Shown piece after piece: positions 16,195 to 24,714 of a stretch of 39,496 nucleotides of DNA. Position 1 is the first letter of the stretch. Each line of letters starts with the position of its first letter. Both the position numbers and the translations under genes were made by a program. The notes under the pieces are model-generated. The model made no database searches. It was not told the origin of the DNA and saw only the letters and a program-made list of their open reading frames with translations. Source of the stretch: Micavibrio sp. UBA1850 (GTDB taxonomy: Bacteria; Pseudomonadota; Alphaproteobacteria; Micavibrionales; Micavibrionaceae); the NCBI GenBank assembly GCA_002338525.1, contig DDIM01000013.1:1-39496 (forward strand), read 5' to 3'.

Positions 16195-19185
16195 TTATTC
16201 GCCCTCACCAATATGAGCTTCTAATATTTTCTCAATAGCTGACACCGATTCCTCAAATACGCCCTTATATTCATAAATATAGTCAGCCACATCAAGGTCA
16301 CCATCCTTTATATCTTGCTGATCTTGCTTGAAAAAATCTTCTATATCGTTTGAAATCTTTGACAGTCGAATGGCACCCACTTGTGCACTTGCTGATTTGA
16401 GCTTATGTGCGCAACGTGAGATTGCCTGATAATCTTGCTGATCTAAAAACTCAGATAATTTAGACACATCCTCTGATGCAGCATCAGCATATCGCCTCAA
16501 CACAGACCGAGAGGCCCCATCACCAATCATGTCCCTCAACTCGTCGTAAATTCTAACATCGAAAAGAGGATATTCCCCAATATATTGAGCCGTCGCAGTC
16601 TTTTTTTCAACATTCATTAACGCGTTTGTTTTATTGACCACAACATCAGGACTTTGACAGCGTTTTTCAGGGTAGTATCTTTCAATAGCTTGCGAAAACT
16701 CCTGCTTTTTTACGGGTTTAGAAATATAATCATCCATACCCGCTTGCAAACATTTCTCACGATCACCCTTCATAGCATTGGCCGTTAACGCTATAACTGG
16801 TATTTTTGAAACAGCTCTTTCTTCCATCAAAAGCTTTATGTTGCGCGTCGCCTCAAACCCATCCATTTCAGGCATTTGACAATCCATAAACACAAGGTCA
16901 AAAGGAAAGGTTTTCATCATCTCAACGGCCTCTTTCCCATTGCCAACGCATGTCACACTACACCCCATGCGCTCTAATATCTTTTCTGCAATTTCCTGAT
17001 TGGCAAAATTATCTTCTGCCACCAATATTCTCACGTCTTTGAAGTATGCGCTCTCTTCCTTATTACTGCGATGAGCAGACGATTGAACGACATTTTCATT
17101 ATAATCATAACGTCCCAAAGCCTTCAAAATAGACGCCTTTAGTTTTTCTGGGTGCACAGGCTTGGGCAAATGGTCAAATTTCGATAACGCCTGCATTAAC
17201 TCATCAGAATCAGCATCTTTATATGACGAAACTAAAATGGCAGGACTTTGATATAAACCATTGTTTTTTCTCATAGACTCCATAAATTTTATTCCATTTA
17301 TGTGCGGCATCAAATGATCAATCAATATGATATCGTAGGGCTCATCTGATGAGTTTTTTCTTTCAATGGCTTTAAAAGCCTCAAGCGCATCATCAAAAGT
17401 ATCTACATGCGCTCTCCACCGTGTCAGATAGCTTTTCACAATATCCAAATTAATCGGCATATCATCAATGGCTGCGACGCGCACGCCAGCGAAATCACTA
17501 GATGTATCAAGCTTTGCCTGAACAGTGTGATCGATTGGCAATGCCGTAGTAAACCAAAACAATGCCCCTTTTCCGGCCTCGCTTTTCACTCCTATTTCGC
17601 CCCCCATAATATGAACAAGGCGCTTACATATCGCAAGGCCAAGGCCCGTTCCACCAAACTCTCTCGTGGTCGAGCTGTCTGCTTGTCGAAAACGATCAAA
17701 AATTAGATCATGTATGGCCACAGGAATCCCCACGCCCGTATCTTTTACGCTATAGCGAATGACTGCCACGTCATTATCAATCACATCATCTAATTCGATT
17801 TTGATCAGAATATGCCCAACATCTGTAAACTTAATGGCATTACTGACCAAATTGTTTAAAACCTGCCTAACGCGTCCCTGATCCCCCACAACGATCTCTG
17901 GCACATGTGAGCTTTGCCACACGGTAAGCTCCACACCTTTATTTTGCGCCTGTAACACATGCAAGTCAGCCACATCTTCTACAACTTCACAAGGACTGAA
18001 ACTGACATGCTCCATATCAATTTTACCTGACTCGATTTTAGAAAAATCAAGAATGTCATTGAGGATTTGCAGCAAATTTTCTGCGGAGCTTACAATTGTT
18101 TTTACACGCGTTGCATGATGATCTTGCAATCCCTCATCAAGTAGTAAATCGCCCATGCCTATTATGGCGTTCATCGGCGTACGTATTTCATGGCTCATCG
18201 TCGCCAAAAAATCTCTTTGTAAATCATTGGATTTTTGCGCGGATTCACGCGCCCTCACTAGACTATTCATAAGTTTTTGCGAGTTATAAATGTAGAGTGC
18301 AATTAAAAAGCTAATGAATAATGATATTGCAAAAACGCTTACCGCTTCATAATAATTATACTGACTTAAAAACGCCTGTTTGGCGCTCACCTCAATCTCC
18401 AGCTGACCGCCCCCTAGCTCAATATCATTCCTGTATACATAGCTTGATTGCGCATCTGACGTCTCATTTTCTAATTCAGAACGTCTATCAAACGCATTAA
18501 ATAGGGTCGCGTCCTCTCCTTTTACGCGATTATCGATTAATTTTACATTCAGCGATCTATACATATTTGCTGCTTGCGACATAAAATAATCGGCAACAAT
18601 AATGCTTATCAACTGCCCTTTTACAACTCCACCCTGATGTATCGTTTTGTATATTGTTATAACGCGGTGGTTCTTTTTTTGTACATTTTGCGAAACGTAA
18701 AAAGGTAGCTCATGTATTGTGTATGTCGACTGTGCATTTTGCGGGACATCACTATTAAAAGCCCTTAAATCACGAACAAACGTAAACACCTCATTCCTGT
18801 AATATTCAGGGACGACAAAATATGACGATACGTCCCGCTCTTTGCCTTGAGGGATAAAAATTATCATCTCGTAGCTGATGTCTTTTTTTATAAAGTTTTT
18901 TGCGACATAATTAAATTCATGTCCCGCAACACTTTCAGATGCTGTAAATAAACTTGCCACCGCATCCATACGCTCAAGATGCAACTTGAAGCGGCCATCA
19001 ACGTGATCGAATATCTCCTCAGCACTTTTTACAAAATCATAGGCTACGCGCTCTTTTTTCACATGAATTGCATTAGCACACAGCAATACAGAGATTACAA
19101 ACCCAACCGCAGCAACCCCATATGCCAGAAATTTGTGGTTAGACATGTTTGAAAGAGAGAAAAACGACTTAATATCACTCAGCAT
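16195..19185 (-). CDS. Hybrid sensor histidine kinase with two receiver domains and an HPt domain
   Basis: Membrane sensor of 996 residues (ATG at 19185, preceded by AAAGGGTG at good spacing; the GTG three codons earlier is too close to that site). Order: TM1 ~19-41, periplasmic CHASE-like sensor ~48-275, TM2 ~281-300, HisKA with phospho-His ~332 in SHEIRTPMN, HATPase with N box (~444-450), KDTGVGIP and GGTGLGLAIC, receiver 1 with Asp ~623 (LIDHLMP), receiver 2 with Asp ~768 (FMDCQMPEMDG), and HPt with His ~927 (AHKLKSASAQVGA). All phosphorelay residues are present, so it should pass phosphate to an unlinked response regulator; none is in the window. It sits between serS and pcm, where surE is found in relatives. 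The signal sensed is unknown. Confidence 0.93.
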   Translation of the reverse strand: MLSDIKSFFSLSNMSNHKFLAYGVAAVGFVISVLLCANAIHVKKERVAYDFVKSAEEIFDHVDGRFKLHLERMDAVASLFTASESVAGHEFNYVAKNFIKKDISYEMIIFIPQGKERDVSSYFVVPEYYRNEVFTFVRDLRAFNSDVPQNAQSTYTIHELPFYVSQNVQKKNHRVITIYKTIHQGGVVKGQLISIIVADYFMSQAANMYRSLNVKLIDNRVKGEDATLFNAFDRRSELENETSDAQSSYVYRNDIELGGGQLEIEVSAKQAFLSQYNYYEAVSVFAISLFISFLIALYIYNSQKLMNSLVRARESAQKSNDLQRDFLATMSHEIRTPMNAIIGMGDLLLDEGLQDHHATRVKTIVSSAENLLQILNDILDFSKIESGKIDMEHVSFSPCEVVEDVADLHVLQAQNKGVELTVWQSSHVPEIVVGDQGRVRQVLNNLVSNAIKFTDVGHILIKIELDDVIDNDVAVIRYSVKDTGVGIPVAIHDLIFDRFRQADSSTTREFGGTGLGLAICKRLVHIMGGEIGVKSEAGKGALFWFTTALPIDHTVQAKLDTSSDFAGVRVAAIDDMPINLDIVKSYLTRWRAHVDTFDDALEAFKAIERKNSSDEPYDIILIDHLMPHINGIKFMESMRKNNGLYQSPAILVSSYKDADSDELMQALSKFDHLPKPVHPEKLKASILKALGRYDYNENVVQSSAHRSNKEESAYFKDVRILVAEDNFANQEIAEKILERMGCSVTCVGNGKEAVEMMKTFPFDLVFMDCQMPEMDGFEATRNIKLLMEERAVSKIPVIALTANAMKGDREKCLQAGMDDYISKPVKKQEFSQAIERYYPEKRCQSPDVVVNKTNALMNVEKKTATAQYIGEYPLFDVRIYDELRDMIGDGASRSVLRRYADAASEDVSKLSEFLDQQDYQAISRCAHKLKSASAQVGAIRLSKISNDIEDFFKQDQQDIKDGDLDVADYIYEYKGVFEESVSAIEKILEAHIGEGE

Positions 19186-19271
19186 AAAAAACACCCTTTA
19201 AATTCTATTATTTAAAGAGTGTATCTTTATTCGCTAAAGTTTAACAAAGGCGAAGCCTCCTGTATGCGATA

Positions 19272-20543
19272 CTATACCTTAGTGATTTTTTCCAAACCAC
19301 CCATGTATGGCTTCAAGACCTCTGGCACATATACGCCGCCATCTGTGGGGTCGTAGTAATTTTCAAGCACCGCAATTAACGCCCGCCCGACGGCCACACC
19401 AGACCCATTTAATGTATGAACAAACTGTGTTTGCTTTTCACCCTTAGGACGTGTACGTGCATTCATACGGCGCGCTTGGAAATCACCACAGTTTGAACAT
19501 GATGATATCTCACGATAGCGTTGCTGGCCTGGTAACCATACTTCCAAATCATATGTTTTCTTTGCCCCAAATCCTGTATCACCAGAACATAGCGTTACTG
19601 TTTTGAAAGGCAAATCAAGCTCTTTCAAAATGGTCTCCGCACATTCGCGCATACGTTCATGCTCGGCCTCACTGTCTTCTGGCTTGGTAATCGAGACCAT
19701 TTCAACCTTGTAAAATTGATGCTGACGGATCATCCCGCGAGTATCACGCCCCGCAGACCCTGCCTCTGAACGAAAACAGGGTGTAAACGCCGTGTAACGA
19801 TATGGCAATTCTTCCATATCAACGATTTGCTCGGCGACCATATTTGTCAACGGCACCTCTGATGTCGGTATGAGATAATGTGCGTCACCCGCAGGAAAGA
19901 GATCCTCTGCAAATTTAGGAAGCTGGCTTGTTCCAAACAAAGCGTTATCACGCACCAATAATGGCGGATTAACCTCTGTATAATCATGATCCCCTGTATG
20001 CGTATCTAAAAAGAACTGCGCCAAAGCACGCTCCAAACGCGCGAGAGCACCTTTTAAAATCACAAAGCGTGCCCCTGACATCTTGGCAGCTGTGTCAAAA
20101 TCCATCAGGCCTAACGCCTCACCAATTTCAAAATGCTCAGGCACCTGATCTTGCTTAGGCGTTCCCCATTTGTGAAGCTCGACATTTTCACCTTCATCAG
20201 CGCCATTAGGCACATCATCAAACATAATATTAGGTAGACCTGCCAAATGCTGGTTCAGGGCACTTGCGATTGTACGCTCCTCTTCTTCAAGCTCGCCCAT
20301 GCGCCCCTTGATCTTAGATACAGCATCCATAATCTCTTGTGCGTCACCGCCTTGAGATTTAATCACGCCGATTTGTTTTGATGTTTCGTTGCGCTCTTGC
20401 TGCAAGGCCTGCAATTCTGTTTGTATCGCACGACGAGATTCATCCATACGAAGGATATCGGCAGATTGCGAACCTAATCCACGACGCGCCATCGCGTCAT
20501 CAAAAGTTGATGGATTTTCACGTATGAATTTCAAATCATGCAT
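19272..20543 (-). CDS. serS: Seryl-tRNA synthetase
   Basis: Class II aminoacyl-tRNA synthetase that charges tRNA-Ser. The start MHDLKFIRENP is the standard N terminus, so ATG 20543 (with AAGG 12 bases upstream) is chosen over a TTG 12 codons earlier. The N-terminal coiled-coil arm (~30-100) is followed by the class II motifs, including PTSEVPLTNMVAEQ, FRSEAGSAGRDTRGMIRQHQF and the motif 3 region LNGSGVAVGRALIAVLENY. Length of 423 residues is normal. It is divergent from the formylglutamate amidohydrolase-like gene with a 44-base gap. Confidence 0.98.
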   Translation of the reverse strand: MHDLKFIRENPSTFDDAMARRGLGSQSADILRMDESRRAIQTELQALQQERNETSKQIGVIKSQGGDAQEIMDAVSKIKGRMGELEEEERTIASALNQHLAGLPNIMFDDVPNGADEGENVELHKWGTPKQDQVPEHFEIGEALGLMDFDTAAKMSGARFVILKGALARLERALAQFFLDTHTGDHDYTEVNPPLLVRDNALFGTSQLPKFAEDLFPAGDAHYLIPTSEVPLTNMVAEQIVDMEELPYRYTAFTPCFRSEAGSAGRDTRGMIRQHQFYKVEMVSITKPEDSEAEHERMRECAETILKELDLPFKTVTLCSGDTGFGAKKTYDLEVWLPGQQRYREISSCSNCGDFQARRMNARTRPKGEKQTQFVHTLNGSGVAVGRALIAVLENYYDPTDGGVYVPEVLKPYMGGLEKITKV

Positions 20544-20587
20544 TTTTTTCTTTACCTTGTTATGCGTTTTAACGGACAATAGATCTT

Positions 20588-21442
20588 ATGGATCAACAAC
20601 AAACATCATTAAAGGGCGTTTACACACTTTTCAAGCCACAAAACACCCTCCACCCCATATTATTTGATTCACCACACAGCGGCCTTTATAAACCTGACGA
20701 TTTTAATTACGCATGTTCAGAACACGACATCGACAGTCTCGCCGATCTGTTTATTGACGAGCTATTCCATGAAATCCCGCAGATGGGCTATACATTCCTT
20801 CGCGCAGAATGTTCGCGCGCTTATATTGATTTTAACCGCACACTTGAAGATATCGACCTCAACCTTCTCTCCGATATATGGCCATACCCTATCGCTCGTA
20901 ACGGCCGTTCACAATATGGCGTGGGTCTTGTCTTTAGATCAGCCGGAGAAAAGGAGATTTATCAAAACAAAATCTGCGCACAAGACATTCAACAGCGCAT
21001 AAACGAATACTACATTCCCTATCACAAGGCATTGAATGCGCAAATTGACGCTTTGTATAGAGATTTTCAAGACGTCATACACATCAACTGTCATTCATTT
21101 CCATCAAAATCTAGCTATCGAAAACTACCCGATATCGTTTTAGGCGACCGGCTCGGCACGACATGCGCACCTCACATCATCAAAGGCTTAAAATCCATAA
21201 TCGAAGCCTATGGCTACGAAGTTGCCATCAACCATCCCTATCAAGGGCAAGCCATTATTCAAAGCACTGGGGCGCCAACAAAAGGGATTCACAGCGTACA
21301 AATTGAGATAAATCGCAAGCTTTACATGAATGAGCAAAAACAGAAAAAATCTCGTAATTTCAATAATTTAAAAAATGATATTAATGAGATATCACAGAAG
21401 GTGAAAACCCTTCTTCCTAACCTTGCAAAAGCGGCAGATTAA
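20588..21442 (+). CDS. N-formylglutamate amidohydrolase family protein
   Basis: Protein of 284 residues of the N-formylglutamate deformylase (FGase) family, zinc-dependent enzymes that release formate from N-formylglutamate in histidine breakdown. Family features are FDSPHSGLYKPDDF near residue 26, ECSRAYIDFNR (~77-87), an INCHSFPS block (~162) and VQIEINRKLYMNE near the end. No other histidine-degradation gene is nearby, so its substrate here may be another N-formyl or N-acyl amino acid. The last 26 bases overlap the 3' end of lipB on the other strand. Confidence 0.85.
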   Translation: MDQQQTSLKGVYTLFKPQNTLHPILFDSPHSGLYKPDDFNYACSEHDIDSLADLFIDELFHEIPQMGYTFLRAECSRAYIDFNRTLEDIDLNLLSDIWPYPIARNGRSQYGVGLVFRSAGEKEIYQNKICAQDIQQRINEYYIPYHKALNAQIDALYRDFQDVIHINCHSFPSKSSYRKLPDIVLGDRLGTTCAPHIIKGLKSIIEAYGYEVAINHPYQGQAIIQSTGAPTKGIHSVQIEINRKLYMNEQKQKKSRNFNNLKNDINEISQKVKTLLPNLAKAAD

Positions 21443-22064
21443 ACACGCTTAAAAACGATTCCCGATATACGTTATCAAACGCCTCTTGCGTCACATCAAC
21501 ACCCAGATCTTTAAACGATGTCACGCCATGTTCCGATATACCACAAGGAACAATGCCTGAAAACGCGCCCAAATCAGGCGATAAATTAACACTAATACCG
21601 TGATACGCCACCCAATGACGTACACGAACCCCAATCGCTGCTATCTTTTTTTCTTGTCCATCAGGGCACACAACCCATATACCCACACGTCCCGAGCGGC
21701 GCTCCCCCTTGATATTAAACATCCCAAGAGACTGAATAATACTTTCTTCCAACATCCATATATATTTTTTAATATCAGGAACTTGAAAAACTTCTTTAAG
21801 ATTTAACATGATATAATATATCCGCTGCCCAGGCCCATGATACGTATATTGTCCACCGCGCCCCGTGTGAAAAACTGGCAAATCTTGCGATAGTAAATCC
21901 TGCGCATTCGCACTCGTCCCTGCCGTGTATAATGCGGGATGCTCCAATGCCCAGACCATGTCTGGCACATCTTTCTTATATATATCCGCAACGCGCGCCT
22001 CCATAAACGCCACAGCATCTGGGTACAAAACATTTTCCGAGCTGGTTTTCCATTCAATAGACAT
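21417..22064 (-). CDS. lipB: Octanoyl-[acyl carrier protein]:protein N-octanoyltransferase LipB
   Basis: Transfers octanoyl groups from acyl carrier protein to lipoyl domains in the first step of lipoate synthesis. The 215 residues show LEHPALYTAGTSA (~41-53), the signature GRGGQYTYHGPGQRIYY (~68-84), the catalytic Lys in KKIAAIGVRV (~136-145) and the catalytic Cys in GIVPCGI (~170). No Shine-Dalgarno sequence is evident before the ATG. It overlaps the neighbouring gene tail to tail by 26 bases. lipA is not in the window. Confidence 0.96.
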   Translation of the reverse strand: MSIEWKTSSENVLYPDAVAFMEARVADIYKKDVPDMVWALEHPALYTAGTSANAQDLLSQDLPVFHTGRGGQYTYHGPGQRIYYIMLNLKEVFQVPDIKKYIWMLEESIIQSLGMFNIKGERRSGRVGIWVVCPDGQEKKIAAIGVRVRHWVAYHGISVNLSPDLGAFSGIVPCGISEHGVTSFKDLGVDVTQEAFDNVYRESFLSVFNLPLLQG

Positions 22065-22195
22065 GAGGCAGTTTATAGTTTTTTATATATAATTGTTGAC
22101 CGCGATTTTAATAATGAGTAAACAATGCACAATTCATGATGAACTTCAACACGATTATGTTGTAAGAACAACCTGAATTTGTTACCAGATGATCC

Positions 22196-22223
22196 TTGCA
22201 TTGGGTTAAATATAACTTATAAA
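22196..22223 (+). promoter_or_regulatory. Candidate promoter of tRNA-Leu
   Basis: TTGCAT (22196-22201) and TATAAA (22218-22223) are spaced by 16 bases and stand 22 bases before the mature tRNA, a normal distance for a tRNA gene. Confidence 0.45.
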
Positions 22224-22245
22224 ATCCAAAGCAAGATTTTAATGT

Positions 22246-22335
22246 GCGGCCGTGGCGGAATTGGTAGACGCGCAGCGTTGAGGTCGCTGTGGGCATATAT
22301 CGCCCGTGGAAGTTCGAGTCTTCTCGGCCGCACCA
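22246..22335 (+). tRNA. tRNA-Leu (anticodon GAG)
   Basis: The 90-base cloverleaf is complete. The acceptor stem GCGGCCG (22246-22252) pairs with CGGCCGC (22325-22331), followed by A and an encoded CCA (22333-22335). The anticodon arm CAGCG-TTGAGGT-CGCTG places GAG in the loop, reading CUC and CUU leucine codons. A long variable arm (GGGC paired with GCCC) marks a class II tRNA, and the T arm carries TTCGAGT. It lies 44 bases before maeB. Confidence 0.97.
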
Positions 22336-22379
22336 TTAAAAGAAATATAAATTGGAACAAATAATAGAGGTCATTTCTC

Positions 22380-24695
22380 ATGAGCAACTCTTCAGACCAA
22401 GAAGACAAAAGACAATCAAACTTACGCGATGAAGCCCTACGCTATCACTTACACCCTACACCGGGTAAGGTTTCGATCGTCCCAACAAAACCCCTGACAA
22501 CACAAAGAGATTTGTCTCTCGCCTACTCACCCGGCGTTGCCGTTCCTTGTGAAGAAATAGCCGAAGACCCACTAAAAGCCCTTGATTACACATCACGCGG
22601 AAACATGGTCGCAGTGATTTCAAATGGAACAGCCGTTCTTGGGCTTGGTAATATTGGGGCCTTGGCCTCAAAGCCTGTTATGGAAGGGAAATCTTGCCTA
22701 TTCAAAAAGTTTGCCGGCGTTGATTCTGTTGATATAGAAGTTGACGAAACAGACATTGATAAATTCGTAGATATTGTTGCCCCTCTCGAGCCTAGCTTTG
22801 GTGGAATTAACCTTGAAGACATCAAAGCACCTGAATGTTTTGAAATTGAAAAGCGTCTGAAAGAGCGCATGAACATCCCTGTATTCCATGATGATCAGCA
22901 CGGAACAGCCATCATCGTAACGGCCGCCTTTACAAACTGGATGAAACTAACGGGCCGCGACATCAAAAAAACACGCCTTGTTGCCTCTGGCGCAGGCGCA
23001 TCTGCGATTGCATGTTTGCGATTGCTCGTAAACGCGGGTCTCCCAAAGGAAAACATTATAGTCACAGACCGTAACGGCGTTATTTACAAAGGCCGTAATG
23101 AAGGTATGGATCCATACAAGGAAGAGTTTGCAAATGACACGGATAAACGCGAACTATCAGATGCGCTTGAAGATGCACATGTATTCCTGGGCCTATCTGG
23201 ACCAGGCGTGATGAACAAAGACCTTGTTGCTAAAATGGCTAAGGCGCCATTGATTATGGCTCTTGCCAATCCAACACCAGAAATCATGCCTGAAGAGGCG
23301 CGCAAAGGTCAACCAGAGGCCGTTGTCTGTACGGGACGTTCCGACTTCCCAAATCAGGTCAACAACGTGCTGTGTTTTCCATTTATCTTCCGTGGCGCGC
23401 TTGACGTTGGGGCCACAACCATCAACGAAGAAATGAAGCTGGCTTGCGTGGAGGCCATTGCAAATCTCGCCCGCAAAGAAGCCACTGCAGAAGTTGCAAC
23501 ATTGTACAGTAACGAACAGTTGGAATTTGGTGAAGAATATCTAATCCCAAAACCCTTTGACCCTCGCTTGATCGTCGATGTATCAATGGCAGCGGCTAAG
23601 GCGGCCATGGACACAGGCGTTGCCACACGTCCGATAAAGGATATGGAAGCGTATAAAGAGCGCCTGCGTCAATTCTTCTATCGCTCAGACCTTCTTATGA
23701 AGCCTGTTTTTGAAAAAGCGCAGGCAGATCCTAAGCGCATCGTATTCTGTGAAGGAGAAGAAGAAAACGTTTTACGCGCTATACAGGTTGTTCTTGATGA
23801 GAACCTTGCAAAGCCAATCGTAATTGGTCGTCATGACGTTGTAAAAACCAGAATCGAACGCCTCGGTCTTCGTATGGATATCGACAACGATTTTGAACTT
23901 GTCGATCCACAAGACGACCCTCGCTATAAGGATTTCTGGCAGACATATCACGGGTTGATGGAGCGTCGCGGTGTTACACCTGCAAACGCCAAAGCCATTG
24001 TAAGAACAAATAGCACAACAATTGGTGCCTTGTTTGTCCATAAAGGTTTGGCCGACGGCATGATCACAGGAACGGTTGGGCGCTACCAACGCCATCTTCA
24101 ACGTGTAATTGATGTGATTGGCTTGAAAGAAGGCGTTGAAACGCCTGCTGCCATGACGGCTGTGATGCACAATAATGGTACATTATTCATGATGGACACA
24201 CACGTCACGAAAGAGCCAAGCCGTGAACAGCTTGTCGAAACGACAATGCTTGGCGCCGATCTTATTAAACATTTTGGTATCACGCCAAAGATTGCAATGC
24301 TTTCACATTCAAACTTCGGAACATATAATGATCCAGACTGTTTAAAGATGCGCTATGCCGCACAAGACATTAAAGAACGTGATCCAAGCTTGGAAATTGA
24401 TGGTGAAATGCACGGTGACACAGCATTGTCAGAAGTTGTCCGCGCAGAAGTCATGCCAAACGCCACACTAAGCGGTGTTGCCAACTTGCTTGTTATGCCT
24501 AACGTTGATGCTGCAAATATTTCATATAACCTTATAAAAGTGCTCACCAATGGCGTTGTCATTGGCCCTATCTTATTAGGTGTAAAAAAACCAGTTACTA
24601 TTATGACACCCGCATCATCTGTGCGTGGAATCGTAAATGTAACGGCGCTCACGACAGTGGAGGCACAAATCAACGAGCTACAAGACCACTCTTAA
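22380..24695 (+). CDS. maeB: NADP-dependent malic enzyme with C-terminal phosphotransacetylase-like domain (MaeB type)
   Basis: Oxidative decarboxylation of malate to pyruvate with NADPH formation. The 771 residues contain the malic enzyme N-terminal domain (SLAYSPGVAVPCEEIAEDP, ~45-65; GTAVLGLGNIGALASKPVMEGK, ~80-101), the metal and substrate site FHDDQHGTAIIVTAAF, and an NAD(P)-binding domain with GAGASAIACLRLL. From about residue 430 follows a phosphotransacetylase-like domain, which in this enzyme class is regulatory (acetyl-CoA inhibition) rather than catalytic. GAGG precedes the ATG by 9 bases. mgtE follows after 19 bases. Confidence 0.97.
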   Translation: MSNSSDQEDKRQSNLRDEALRYHLHPTPGKVSIVPTKPLTTQRDLSLAYSPGVAVPCEEIAEDPLKALDYTSRGNMVAVISNGTAVLGLGNIGALASKPVMEGKSCLFKKFAGVDSVDIEVDETDIDKFVDIVAPLEPSFGGINLEDIKAPECFEIEKRLKERMNIPVFHDDQHGTAIIVTAAFTNWMKLTGRDIKKTRLVASGAGASAIACLRLLVNAGLPKENIIVTDRNGVIYKGRNEGMDPYKEEFANDTDKRELSDALEDAHVFLGLSGPGVMNKDLVAKMAKAPLIMALANPTPEIMPEEARKGQPEAVVCTGRSDFPNQVNNVLCFPFIFRGALDVGATTINEEMKLACVEAIANLARKEATAEVATLYSNEQLEFGEEYLIPKPFDPRLIVDVSMAAAKAAMDTGVATRPIKDMEAYKERLRQFFYRSDLLMKPVFEKAQADPKRIVFCEGEEENVLRAIQVVLDENLAKPIVIGRHDVVKTRIERLGLRMDIDNDFELVDPQDDPRYKDFWQTYHGLMERRGVTPANAKAIVRTNSTTIGALFVHKGLADGMITGTVGRYQRHLQRVIDVIGLKEGVETPAAMTAVMHNNGTLFMMDTHVTKEPSREQLVETTMLGADLIKHFGITPKIAMLSHSNFGTYNDPDCLKMRYAAQDIKERDPSLEIDGEMHGDTALSEVVRAEVMPNATLSGVANLLVMPNVDAANISYNLIKVLTNGVVIGPILLGVKKPVTIMTPASSVRGIVNVTALTTVEAQINELQDHS

Positions 24696-24714
24696 TTTTA
24701 ATGGAAATACACAT

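Noticed and set aside
19246..19260. Terminator between serS and the hybrid kinase gene
   Set aside because: A stem of about six pairs with G-T wobbles and a 3-base loop is present on the minus strand but has no T tract after it; too weak to call.
22179..22408. Short frames on both strands over the tRNA region
   Set aside because: They run through the tRNA-Leu cloverleaf; the RNA gene explains this sequence.
23772..24170. 132-residue open frame antisense to maeB
   Set aside because: Completely covered by the conserved phosphotransacetylase-like domain of maeB; no recognisable motifs.
24696..24714. Magnesium riboswitch before mgtE
   Set aside because: Only 19 bases separate mgtE from maeB, far too short for such an element.
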